The notes: a model not told the origin generated them from the letters alone. Positions 5,507 to 12,552 are shown, counted from the first letter of the stretch. The stretch is 12,552 nt of DNA from CAZSWR01 sp964610885 (GCA_964610885.1 CAZSWR010000095.1:1-12552); one strand, 5' to 3'. Made by a program: numbers and translations.

Positions 5507-7383
5507 ACCCTGATTTCGCTTCCAAATCCAGAGAAGTCATCCTCAAGGCATTCATTTTCTGCCTTGCGGCTGTTTTTATCGTGAGATTGGGATATTTGCA
5601 GATCATCAAAGGAACCGAATATAAACGGGAGAGTACGGCCCAGGCCATCAAAGAAGAAACCGTTGACCCGTTCCGCGGAAATATTTACGACCGCAACGGA
5701 ATGCTGCTCGTGCACAACGAACCTGCCTTTACCGTTACTATCACGTTCAACGACTACCGGCGGAATCCGGCAACGCACGAACTGCTCGCGTCGATCATGG
5801 GCATGGACACCTCCAGCCTCTCGGACTATTTCCAGCGTTTCAATTCCGAATCCAAATTCAGGCCCACGAAAGTCTTCAAAGACCTTGACTTCGCCAAACT
5901 GGCCCTCATCGAGGAATATAGCGAATTCCTGCCGGGCGTCGATATCATTACCGAGTCCAAACGGCTTTTCAACGATCGCGTAAGGCTTTCCCACCTGATC
6001 GGATACACAAGGGAAATCAATAAAACTGAATTAGATAAAATTATCGACAAAGTTAAGAAAGAAGTCGAAAAATCCAAGACGCCCGTGCTTGGCAAGGATT
6101 TCGAGGATTTGGTATATTACCGCAATGGCGACATTATCGGCAAAACCGGCATCGAAAAGACTTACGAAAAAAGCCTGCGCGGCACTAAAGGTATCAAATA
6201 CGTCGCCGTGAACCATACAGGCATGAAGATCGCCCGCTTCGACGACGGCCGCAAAGACGACCCCGTCCACAATGGCTTCGATATGAACCTGACTATCGAC
6301 ATACGCCTGCAGGAATTGGCCGAGGCAAGAATGAAAGACCGCCGCGGAGCCGTTATCGCGATCGACCCGAGAAATGGGGAAATACTTGCATTCGTCAGCG
6401 CGCCGGACTACGACCTGAAAAGCTTTTCCGGCCGCGTAACGAAGGATGTTTATCAATCGCTCACTTTCGACGAGAGCAAACCACTCTTCAATCGAGCCGT
6501 CATGTCGAAATATCCTCCGGGATCCACTTGGAAGATGCTCGTCGCCATCGGTGCTCTGCAAGACAAGATACTTGACCCGAATTCCACCATTGCCTGCGGC
6601 GGCTCGTTCCAATACGGTGGCCGTTCCTATGGTTGCCACGGCGCCCACGGTTCTGTGAACGTGGTTAAGGCCATTCAAGCCTCCTGCAACGTGTTTTTCT
6701 ACAAGCTTGGGCTGAAACTTGGACTGGCCCGCATGAACTACTACGCCCACATGTTCGGCTTCGGCGAAAAAACAAATGTTGACCTGCCCGACGAAAGCAA
6801 AGGATTCTTCCCCTCGCCCGAATGGGTTACTAAAAAATTCGGCCAGGGCGCAATTAACGGACGCTTGGTGAACTATGGCATCGGCCAGGGCGAAATCGGC
6901 GTTACGCCAATACAAATGGCGGTGTACGTGTCCGCCCTTGCAAACAAAGGCTTCATCGTGCAACCGCACACAGTCAAATCTGTCTATAACCCGGCCTCGG
7001 GCATGTTCGAGGATTTGGAATTCAAAACTCGCGAATTGCCAATCGATAAAAGGGTTTTCGATATTGTCCGCAAGGGTATGTTCGACGTAGTCAATACGCC
7101 CGGCGGTACAGGATCTGTGGCAAAAGTGCCCGGCTACGCAGTCAGCGGCAAAACCGGAACGGCCCAGAACCCGCACGGCAAGGACCACTCGTGGTTCATT
7201 AGCTTCGCCCCGTTCGACAATCCACAGATTGCCGTTATTGCCATCGTCGAGAATGCGGGTTTCGGTTCGGCTGTCGCTGCGCCAATTTGCCGCGACGTCA
7301 TCGAAGCATTTTTCTATCCTGACAAAAATAAACGCCCTTCGTCTGCCCATGCAATGCCGGACGATGCCACAAGCGAGGATTAA
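5479..7383 (+). CDS. mrdA: Penicillin-binding protein 2 (peptidoglycan transpeptidase)
   Basis: Class B penicillin-binding protein of the elongasome, cross-linking new peptidoglycan in the periplasm during lateral wall growth; partner of RodA in other bacteria. The 634 residues have a single N-terminal anchor (about 22-39), a PBP dimerisation domain beginning VDPFRGNIYDRNG (62-74), and a transpeptidase domain with SxxK (Ser349-Thr-Trp-Lys352, catalytic Ser349), SxN (Ser402-Cys-Asn404) and KTG (558-560, in SGKTGTAQ). GIEKTYE (224-230) is typical of PBP2. The segment between SxxK and SxN carries C373, C386, H387 and H390, a possible metal-binding cluster. The start at 5479 lies inside the preceding gene (28-nt overlap), with GAGG as ribosome binding site; the next Met would delete the membrane anchor. 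rimO follows after 16 nt. No mreBCD or rodA is visible nearby. Confidence 0.95.
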   Translation: MATKRTIDINPDFASKSREVILKAFIFCLAAVFIVRLGYLQIIKGTEYKRESTAQAIKEETVDPFRGNIYDRNGMLLVHNEPAFTVTITFNDYRRNPATHELLASIMGMDTSSLSDYFQRFNSESKFRPTKVFKDLDFAKLALIEEYSEFLPGVDIITESKRLFNDRVRLSHLIGYTREINKTELDKIIDKVKKEVEKSKTPVLGKDFEDLVYYRNGDIIGKTGIEKTYEKSLRGTKGIKYVAVNHTGMKIARFDDGRKDDPVHNGFDMNLTIDIRLQELAEARMKDRRGAVIAIDPRNGEILAFVSAPDYDLKSFSGRVTKDVYQSLTFDESKPLFNRAVMSKYPPGSTWKMLVAIGALQDKILDPNSTIACGGSFQYGGRSYGCHGAHGSVNVVKAIQASCNVFFYKLGLKLGLARMNYYAHMFGFGEKTNVDLPDESKGFFPSPEWVTKKFGQGAINGRLVNYGIGQGEIGVTPIQMAVYVSALANKGFIVQPHTVKSVYNPASGMFEDLEFKTRELPIDKRVFDIVRKGMFDVVNTPGGTGSVAKVPGYAVSGKTGTAQNPHGKDHSWFISFAPFDNPQIAVIAIVENAGFGSAVAAPICRDVIEAFFYPDKNKRPSSAHAMPDDATSED

Positions 7384-7399
7384 TACTAACGGAAACAAA

Positions 7400-8704
7400 A
7401 TGAAAAATAACATAAAAACGCCAGGCAAAGTGGCAGTCGTAACTCTTGGCTGTAGCAAAAATGTTGTCGATTCCGAGCGAATACTCGGCGCCCTTCGGGC
7501 AAGCGGCGTCAAAACAACCCAAGACGCCCGCCAAGCAAACACTTTGATCATCAATACTTGCGGCTTCATCAAGCCCGCCAAGCAGGAAAGCATTCAGGCA
7601 ATTATGGAGGCCGTCGGGCTGAAGCAAGATGGTGCCATCAGGAATATCATCGTTACCGGATGCCTTTCCGAACGCTACCACAGCGAACTCGAAGAGCAAA
7701 TCGAAGGCGTCGATGCTTTCTATGGTATCAACGCCGAAGCCGACGTGGTGCGGTTGCTCTCCGCCGGCCAAATCTCGGAACTCCACGGCGAACGCCAGTT
7801 GACGACGCCCCCGCACTATGCCTACCTGAAAATCGCCGAAGGATGCGACCACCGCTGCTCTTTCTGCGCAATTCCCGTCATCAGGGGCAAACACATCTCG
7901 AGGCCCATCGAGGACGTCGTCTCGGAAGCAAAACAATTGGTTTCGAGCGGCACGAAGGAGCTGATCGTTATCGCTCAGGATACCACATACTACGGAATGG
8001 ATTTATACAAAAAAAGAATGCTGCCGGAGCTGCTCGAGGAATTGGCAACGAAGAGCAATGCCCCGTGGATACGCCTGATGTACACATATCCGAACGATTT
8101 CCCATTGGACGCGCTGGGCGTCATGGCCCGCCACGAAAATATATGCAATTATATCGATATTCCGTTCCAACACATTTCCACGAGGATTCTTAAATCAATG
8201 CGCCGAGCGTTCACGGCCAAGGATACTCGCGAATTAATCGAAAAAATTCGCGCTAAAGTGCCGCAAGTGGCCATACGAAGCACTTTTATCGCCGGATACC
8301 CGAACGAATCGGACTCCGAATTCGCAGAGCTAATGGACTTCATCGCCGAGGCTCGGCTTGATCGGGTGGGCGTGTTCACCTATTCGCACGAGGAGAATAC
8401 TCCCGCATTCGACGAAACAGACAATATCCCTGAGGAAGTCAAGATCCAACGCCGGAACGCGCTCATGGAACTCCAACAATCAATTTCGCTTGAGAAGAAC
8501 GAAGCAATGATCGGCAGCACCGTCGAAGTAATAATTGACGAAATAGACAAAAACACTGCCTACTGCCGTAGCTCGTCGGACGCGCCCGAGGTGGATAATT
8601 GCATTATCGTGAATAATGCACAGAAAGCAAAAGAAGGCGAATTCTGCAAAGTGCAAATAACACATGCAGAACCATACGACCTTCATGGAAAAATAATAAA
8701 ATAA
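7400..8704 (+). CDS. rimO: Ribosomal protein S12 methylthiotransferase RimO
   Basis: Cytoplasmic radical-SAM enzyme that adds a methylthio group to the conserved aspartate of ribosomal protein S12, using two iron-sulfur clusters. From ATG 7400 the protein is 434 residues, the usual length. Domains: an N-terminal methylthiotransferase domain with TLGCSKN and cysteines 18, 54 and 88; a radical-SAM core with C149, C153 and C156 (GCDHRCSFC); and a C-terminal TRAM domain containing CRSSSDAPEVDN (389-400) and ending AEPYDLHGKI. The reading frame is open further upstream to 7229, but that part lies within mrdA and does not resemble the family. GGAAAC upstream of 7400 is a modest ribosome binding site. 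It is last in the operon after mrdA, and the RimO-specific features (TLGCSKN, the SSDAPE TRAM segment) argue against MiaB. Confidence 0.95.
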   Translation: MKNNIKTPGKVAVVTLGCSKNVVDSERILGALRASGVKTTQDARQANTLIINTCGFIKPAKQESIQAIMEAVGLKQDGAIRNIIVTGCLSERYHSELEEQIEGVDAFYGINAEADVVRLLSAGQISELHGERQLTTPPHYAYLKIAEGCDHRCSFCAIPVIRGKHISRPIEDVVSEAKQLVSSGTKELIVIAQDTTYYGMDLYKKRMLPELLEELATKSNAPWIRLMYTYPNDFPLDALGVMARHENICNYIDIPFQHISTRILKSMRRAFTAKDTRELIEKIRAKVPQVAIRSTFIAGYPNESDSEFAELMDFIAEARLDRVGVFTYSHEENTPAFDETDNIPEEVKIQRRNALMELQQSISLEKNEAMIGSTVEVIIDEIDKNTAYCRSSSDAPEVDNCIIVNNAQKAKEGEFCKVQITHAEPYDLHGKIIK

Positions 8705-8708
8705 TTCG

Positions 8709-9791
8709 TTATAGTATCTCCCTACGCACCGGATACGCGGCGCGGTAGTGCTCGAAAGCTTTACGCCTGTCGGATTCGTCAAGGGCCAGGAAGCCGAGCA
8801 TGGACGTGGTGTCCTTGTCGATCTGGCGCGATTGGGCAAGGCGCGAGAGCAATTCGCCGGGCACGGTGTATGCCTCTTCCTTCAGCGGTTTGTATTCGTC
8901 GAGCAGCTTTTCGATCGGTTCCGTGTTCAATTCTTCGCGATAGAAATCGGTATAGGCGCGCGCCATCATTGCCGAGCCGCGAAGCTTGCCATCGAGCGAA
9001 TGCCCGGCCACGTGTGGCGTGGCTATCATCGCGATTCGGGCCAGGTTCTCGTTGAAAAGCGGTTCGCATTTCCACACATCGATGGCCAGGGCGATATTTT
9101 TCTCTTTTGCCAATCGCATCATTTCGTCTTCGTCGCAGACTCCGCCGCGCGATGCGTGAATGAGCAAACCCTCGCTTCGGAACGCTGCCAGATTCTCGCT
9201 ATTGAGCAGATCAACAGTCGGATGGTCTCCGTAAGGATTCAGTGGCACGTGGTTCGTCAGCACGTCGGATTGGGCGACGAGGTCGTTCAGCGGCAGGTAC
9301 CTGCAAATGGACGGGAAGCGGTAGCCCGATTCGTAGAGCGGCGGGTCGTTCACGAAGACGCGCATTCCGAGCAGTGCGGCATATTTCGCCACGTGGCGCC
9401 CGACGTTCCCATAGCCGATGATGCCGATTGATTTCTTTCGCAGATCAACGTCCCGCAGAGCCGCCCATTTGAGGATCGAAAACACGACATATTCCGCCAC
9501 GGAATTTGCATTCGATCCGAGAGCGCCCGCGAAGTATATACTGTTGCGGAAAAGGTAGTCCGTGTCCACGTGGTCGTAGCCGCTGGTGGCCGTCGCCAAG
9601 AATTCGACGCGGCTGCCCGAGAGCAGTTGCGCGCCCGCCTTCACCGTCGAACGGATGAAAAGAGTGCGGCAGTCCGTGCTTTTCAGGACTTCCGAACTAA
9701 GCTCGCGTCCGTGGAACTCGCTTATATCGTAGTTATTTGGAAAAACTTCCCTAAGGAACGGTATATTGCTGTCTATTAGTATTTTCTTCAT
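8709..9791 (-). CDS. pdxB: Erythronate-4-phosphate dehydrogenase
   Basis: Cytoplasmic NAD-dependent oxidoreductase that oxidises 4-phosphoerythronate in the deoxyxylulose-5-phosphate-dependent route to pyridoxal 5'-phosphate. The 360 residues show the D-2-hydroxyacid dehydrogenase fold: GYGNVG (126-131) for NAD, the catalytic triad Arg215 (HASRGG), Glu243 (VWKCEP) and His260 (TPHVAGHS). PdxB-specific features are IDSNIPF at the start, HVAGHSLDGKLRG (260-272), and a C-terminal dimerisation region ending YPVRRE. The start at 9791 is preceded by GAAAGGTG at good distance; a longer reading frame to 9833 adds 14 residues not expected in the family. It converges on rimO with 4 nt between the stop codons and no terminator between them. 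PdxB is mainly known from Gammaproteobacteria and Bacteroidota. Confidence 0.93.
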   Translation of the reverse strand: MKKILIDSNIPFLREVFPNNYDISEFHGRELSSEVLKSTDCRTLFIRSTVKAGAQLLSGSRVEFLATATSGYDHVDTDYLFRNSIYFAGALGSNANSVAEYVVFSILKWAALRDVDLRKKSIGIIGYGNVGRHVAKYAALLGMRVFVNDPPLYESGYRFPSICRYLPLNDLVAQSDVLTNHVPLNPYGDHPTVDLLNSENLAAFRSEGLLIHASRGGVCDEDEMMRLAKEKNIALAIDVWKCEPLFNENLARIAMIATPHVAGHSLDGKLRGSAMMARAYTDFYREELNTEPIEKLLDEYKPLKEEAYTVPGELLSRLAQSRQIDKDTTSMLGFLALDESDRRKAFEHYRAAYPVRREIL

Positions 9792-9811
9792 ATTGCACCT
9801 TTCAGTTGTTT

Positions 9812-9819
9812 CAAAATTA
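9812..9819 (-). promoter_or_regulatory. Possible -7 element of the pdxB promoter
   Basis: On the minus strand TAATTTTG (plus-strand 9812-9819) fits the Bacteroidetes TAnnTTTG -7 consensus and lies 20 nt before the pdxB start codon. No TTTG stands 19-21 nt further upstream; the nearest is TTCG at 23 nt. The call is therefore weak and the leader would be very short. Confidence 0.35.
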
Positions 9820-9892
9820 ATGAAAAGTGCCATTCGTTGTATCGAACGATTGGAAGTATGGAAAAATTTCTTGGTTTTTGAGATAGCCTAAT

Positions 9893-9999
9893 ACTCATCC
9901 GATGAGATGATGTGATGATGTGATGATAGAGAAGTTGCAAGTAAAAAGGTAAAAGTAGCAAGTCAACTCAATTTAGGACAAGACAGTCATCGGATGAGT
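9893..9999. repeat. 107-bp segment bounded by 13-bp perfect inverted repeats
   Basis: ACTCATCCGATGA (9893-9905) is repeated in perfect inverted form at 9987-9999 (TCATCGGATGAGT). The enclosed segment contains the GATGATGTG motif and the 32-bp unit shared with bases 25-56. The left arm is also part of a local palindrome (CTCATC-C-GATGAG, 9894-9906). This could be a small mobile palindromic cassette or simply a stem-loop. No coding capacity is seen. Confidence 0.6.
9901..9964. repeat. Composite intergenic repeat, copy C
   Basis: A GATGATGTGATGAT tract (9901-9927) is followed by the 32-base unit at 9933-9964, identical to 25-56. The motif order and orientation are the same as in copy A about 9.9 kb to the left, so the two parts travel together. 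Confidence 0.75.
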
Positions 10000-10404
10000 T
10001 CGCCACAATAAACCTTATTAACGCTCCCAAACCTTCATAGCGCCCGAGAGTCCAACCCATGAATAACAACTTTATTATCTAATATAAGGAAAAATGAATT
10101 CCAATTAATCTTTCCTTTCATCATTGCGCTGCCCTTGAAAAATAAAGTGGCAGTCGCCACCTTATTAAATTCAAGTAAACAAGGCAATAAGGATGGTCGT
10201 AAATAAAAATACATGTGCTATTAAGGTCTGGAAAGATAATAATGTTCTTTTCTTGTAATCAAATACTGTACTGTAGGTTAGAGCGAGTATTGCTTGATTT
10301 ACGAGCTTATTGGTGTTATATATTAATACCCCATTTTTAAAAGGGACCTAAAGAAAGGAAGGTGCTAAAACATTGATAATAAAGAAGAAAAGAATATTAT
10401 CAAG
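10000..10404. other. Gene-free stretch before the flagellar operon
   Basis: No open frame with a credible start or family resemblance is seen on either strand. The stretch is AT-rich. It contains the hairpin at 10141-10166, a CCCCATTTTTAAAAGGG tract (10331-10347) that loosely recalls the CCCC/GGGG tract at 330-354, and then the second GGTTAACT palindrome. I cannot assign a function; it may be decayed repeat material. Confidence 0.5.
10141..10166. repeat. Hairpin AATAA-a-GTGGC-agtc-GCCAC-c-TTATT
   Basis: GTGGC (10147-10151) and GCCAC (10156-10160) form a 5-bp GC-rich stem with a 4-nt loop, extended beyond one mismatch by AATAA (10141-10145) and TTATT (10162-10166). In outline it resembles a bidirectional terminator, but no gene ends at it on either strand. 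Confidence 0.45.
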
Positions 10405-10424
10405 CCCACGGGTTAACTGGTGGG
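10405..10424. repeat. GGTTAACT palindrome, copy 2
   Basis: CCCAC (10405-10409) and GTGGG (10420-10424) flank a GGTTAACT centre. The 14-base core CCCACGGGTTAACT is identical to 413-426. The sequence after it (GGCT, GATA, CAGCC, TTGTTA) aligns loosely with the right part of the element at 226-482, suggesting a decayed second copy whose terminal inverted repeats have been lost. Confidence 0.65.
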
Positions 10425-10649
10425 TCGGCTCAGGGATATTTTTGGGGCAGCCTTGTTAATTCCAACTGCGCATATATCTTCATTTATCCGATTTTGAATA
10501 TTATCGGCCAATAAATTACAGCGTCATAGATTGTTGCAATTTTGCTAAGACACGGCAATTCAATGCCATACAGATATGCGCCGGCTTGTGGCATATCGAT
10601 TGTTTACCTCAAAAGAGCTATTATTAAATATAATAGAATTGAAGAAGGT

Positions 10650-11450
10650 ATGGCAAAAATAAAAATAGATAAAAAACTCATAGTTGTGTGGATATCCGCA
10701 TTGGTACTGCTTTTGTCCGGCGCGATGCCGGCCGCGGCACAAAATGCGCCCTCAGGAAGCAACTTCTCGCTGCCCAAACTGAGTGTCAATATTGACCAGG
10801 CCAAGTCCAAGGACGATTTCACGATGACCATTCAGATATTAATGGTGATCACCGTGCTGACTCTTGCGCCGTCGATATTGATCATGATGACCTGTTTCAC
10901 TCGCATCATCGTCGTGTTCCACTTCCTGAAGCAGGCGCTCGGCACTCAGACGCAGCCACCAAACCAAATGATAACCGGTCTGGCTCTGTTCCTGACGTTT
11001 TTCGTGATGCAACCCGTGCTGAACCAAGCGAACCGCGAAGGTATCCAGCCGTACATGCGCGAGGAAATCACGCAAGAGCAGGCCGTGGACAATATCGTCA
11101 AGCCATTCCGCGAATACATGCTGAAGCACACACGCGAGGAAGACCTCGGCCTGTTCATCAAGCTCAGCGGCGGCGACAAACCCAAGGACGTTACCGAGGT
11201 GAGCACTTGGACAATTATTCCGGCCTATTCGATCAGCGAATTGCGTATCGCCTTCCAGATTGGATTCCTGATATTCATACCGTTCCTCGTGCTGGACATG
11301 GTTATTTCGAGTATTCTGATGTCGCTCGGTATGTTCCTGCTGCCGCCTCAGCTGATTTCTCTACCAATAAAAATACTACTGTTCATCCTTGTGGACGGCT
11401 GGTTCCTGATTATCGAATCGCTGATGAAGGGCTTGACGAACACCGCCTGA
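10650..11450 (+). CDS. fliP: Flagellar type III export gate protein FliP
   Basis: Core pore subunit of the flagellar protein-export apparatus in the inner membrane, assembling with FliQ and FliR. From ATG 10650 it has 266 residues. Residues 1-30 look like the cleavable signal peptide typical of FliP (basic start, hydrophobic core, AAA-Q cleavage site). Next come membrane segments with IMMTCFTRIIVVFHFLKQALG (78-98), the PPNQ loop, and a periplasmic domain. Last is the highly conserved block IIPAYSISELRIAFQIGF (189-206) through IPFLVLDMVISSILMSLGM to LPPQLISLPIKILLFILVDGW. The reading frame is open upstream to 10542, but the signal peptide favours 10650. AAGAAGG ends only one base before the ATG, an unusually short spacing. 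No fliO is seen upstream. fliQ follows after 67 nt. Confidence 0.96.
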   Translation: MAKIKIDKKLIVVWISALVLLLSGAMPAAAQNAPSGSNFSLPKLSVNIDQAKSKDDFTMTIQILMVITVLTLAPSILIMMTCFTRIIVVFHFLKQALGTQTQPPNQMITGLALFLTFFVMQPVLNQANREGIQPYMREEITQEQAVDNIVKPFREYMLKHTREEDLGLFIKLSGGDKPKDVTEVSTWTIIPAYSISELRIAFQIGFLIFIPFLVLDMVISSILMSLGMFLLPPQLISLPIKILLFILVDGWFLIIESLMKGLTNTA

Positions 11451-11517
11451 GGCAGCGCGTAATGAACCAATCGCGTACTTAATGAATTGATACCAAGCAA
11501 TCAAAGGAAAAAATAAA

Positions 11518-11784
11518 ATGACAGATACAACAGTTGTGGAACTCGTCCGGGAAGCGTTTTATTACCTGATGATACTATGCGGCCCGATATTGCTCGTCTC
11601 GTTGGTGATCGGATTGATAATTTCGATCTTCCAGGCGGCGACGTCGATTTCCGAGCAGACGCTGACATTTGTGCCCAAGTTGGTCGCGGTCTTCTTGGTA
11701 ACAATCATCATACTGCCATTTATGATAGCTAACATGAAAGATTTCACAATTGAATTGTTCAATATGATTCCACAACTCAAATAA
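11518..11784 (+). CDS. fliQ: Flagellar type III export gate protein FliQ
   Basis: Small subunit of the FliPQR export gate; several copies wrap around the FliP/FliR core. The 88 residues are the standard length, with two transmembrane helices (about 14-38 and 53-72) joined by the conserved loop QAATSISEQTLTFVPK (39-54). AAAGGA nine bases before the ATG is a good ribosome binding site. The gene lies between fliP and fliR, in the usual order; fliR begins 19 nt after its stop codon. The SctS homologue of a virulence type III system is the alternative, but the gene order and conserved loop fit either system and nothing here suggests an injectisome. Confidence 0.95.
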   Translation: MTDTTVVELVREAFYYLMILCGPILLVSLVIGLIISIFQAATSISEQTLTFVPKLVAVFLVTIIILPFMIANMKDFTIELFNMIPQLK

Positions 11785-11803
11785 ACGGGGCGCGGCAAGG
11801 GGT

Positions 11804-12552
11804 ATGGTCGATTCGATTACATTGTTTTTCCTCGAGGGGAAATTTGTCATTGGCTTGCTGATGTTTGTCCGCTTGGCCGGATTTTTCGTATCGGCGCCAT
11901 TTTTTCGTTTCGATGGCATCGTGCCGCAGATGAAAATATTCCTTGGCGTTATCATTGCCGCCAGCCTGACGACTGCATTTTGGAAAGAGCAACCAACGAT
12001 AGATTTTCACCTTTGGAATTTAGTATTTCTGGCGATGAAGGAATTTTTCGTCGGGCTTGCGATTGGTTTCGCTGCCAGTACGGTCTTCTTTGCTGCGAGG
12101 TTTGCCGGTGGTGTGCTCGATTTCGAAATAGGATTCCAGACTTCGCTGCTGTTTTCGAGCGACGAATCCCCGACGCTTATCGGCGAGCTGAAGGAAATGA
12201 TCACTCTTATGATTTTCCTTGGTATCAATGGCCACCATTTCCTGATCGAAAGCATATATGCGAGCGTTGTGGCCGTGCCGGTGGGGACGATGGAAATGAC
12301 CGGCCCAACGATTAAAATGCTTACGACACTTGCGGCCACGGTTTTGATTATCGGAATCAAAATGGCATCGCCCGTGCTGATCGCCCTATTCCTAACGAAT
12401 TTGGGGCTTGTGCTGTTGGCTCGCGTGGCGCCGCAGACGAACGTCTTTGCGCTTAGTTTCCAGCTGAAAGTCGTCGTCGGACTGCTCGTGCTTGCGTTTT
12501 CGATTCCATTATTCGTATTGCTGGCAAAGAATTCGCTGACGCTGATGGAAAC
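11804..12552 (+). CDS. fliR: Flagellar type III export gate protein FliR (partial, cut by window edge)
   Basis: Single-copy subunit of the FliPQR gate, completing the pore and contacting FlhB. From ATG 11804 the frame stays open to the window end, giving 249 residues; FliR proteins are usually about 255-265, so only a short C-terminal piece is missing. Visible features are FVRLAGFFVSAPFF (21-34), a glycine-rich block EFFVGLAIGF (80-89) followed by AGGVLDFEIGFQ (101-112), INGHHFLIES (141-150), and RVAPQTNVFALSFQLKVVVGL (207-227), the conserved PQ-N-F region. In that last block FALSFQLK stands where most FliR have a GFPLK-like sequence. AAGGGG ends one base before the ATG, the same close spacing as at fliP. 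flhB may follow beyond the window, as in many operons, but this is not visible. Confidence 0.94.
   Translation, partial: MVDSITLFFLEGKFVIGLLMFVRLAGFFVSAPFFRFDGIVPQMKIFLGVIIAASLTTAFWKEQPTIDFHLWNLVFLAMKEFFVGLAIGFAASTVFFAARFAGGVLDFEIGFQTSLLFSSDESPTLIGELKEMITLMIFLGINGHHFLIESIYASVVAVPVGTMEMTGPTIKMLTTLAATVLIIGIKMASPVLIALFLTNLGLVLLARVAPQTNVFALSFQLKVVVGLLVLAFSIPLFVLLAKNSLTLME

Noticed and set aside
7229..7399. Upstream extension of the rimO frame
   Set aside because: It lies inside the mrdA coding region in a different frame, and the RimO family begins with the short lead-in to TLGCSKN found from 7400.
6031..7593. 520-residue open frame on the minus strand, opposite mrdA
   Set aside because: It lies antisense to the well-supported PBP2 and the start of rimO, and its sequence has no recognisable domain; long antisense frames arise from the codon bias of the real gene.
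8748..9431. 227-residue open frame on the plus strand, opposite pdxB
   Set aside because: Antisense to the conserved NAD-binding and catalytic regions of PdxB; no family resemblance or ribosome binding site.
9792..9833. 14-residue N-terminal extension of pdxB
   Set aside because: The ribosome binding site GAAAGGTG precedes the internal Met at 9791, and the family starts at MKKILID.
10589..10604. Sigma-54-like site upstream of fliP (TGGCAT, 5 nt, TTGTT)
   Set aside because: The GG and the 10-nt spacing fit, and the distance to the fliP start is plausible, but the -12 element reads GT rather than the near-invariant GC, so it may be chance.

Overview
The window is a 12.5 kb piece of bacterial chromosome with ten recognisable protein genes, nine complete and one cut by the right edge. 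It has no tRNA, rRNA, CRISPR array or transposase gene. Two gene-poor stretches, at about 1-605 and 9834-10649, are filled with short palindromes and repeats. Two promoter-like sites match the Bacteroidetes-type consensus exactly (TTTG, 19 nt, TAnnTTTG), upstream of corA and upstream of the polysaccharide/cell-wall operon. Together with a PdxB-type dehydrogenase and a flagellar export-gate operon, this suggests a flagellated member of the Bacteroidota/Chlorobiota (FCB) group, perhaps an Ignavibacteria- or Kapabacteria-like lineage. That placement is an inference from promoter style and gene content, not a proven taxonomy.

Layout, left to right. Bases 1-605 are non-coding: a stretch shared with the right-hand intergenic region, a run of palindromes, and a 257-bp segment bounded by imperfect inverted repeats that looks like a small non-autonomous (MITE-like) element. 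Next is adk (adenylate kinase, minus strand) with a good intrinsic terminator. An AT-rich divergent spacer separates it from corA (Mg2+ channel, plus strand). A 290-bp spacer with a promoter then leads into a four-gene plus-strand operon: a Wzz-type polysaccharide chain-length protein, an O-antigen ligase/polymerase-like membrane protein, PBP2 (mrdA) and RimO. Gene spacings in it are 2 nt, a 28-nt overlap and 16 nt. pdxB lies on the minus strand and converges on rimO with only 4 nt between the stop codons. After the second repeat-rich gap (about 860 bp between the pdxB and fliP starts) come fliP, fliQ and fliR, the core of the flagellar type III export gate.

How the genes work together: the four-gene operon joins surface-polysaccharide assembly (Wzz plus ligase/polymerase) to peptidoglycan elongation (PBP2), with the ribosome-modifying enzyme RimO at the end. 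The ligase/polymerase-like gene occupies the position beside PBP2 where the SEDS glycosyltransferase RodA is often found. FliP, FliQ and FliR form the membrane pore that secretes flagellar rod, hook and filament proteins. adk, corA and pdxB are housekeeping genes for nucleotide balance, magnesium uptake and vitamin B6 synthesis. The least explained content is the non-coding repeat material, which recurs at both ends of the window.
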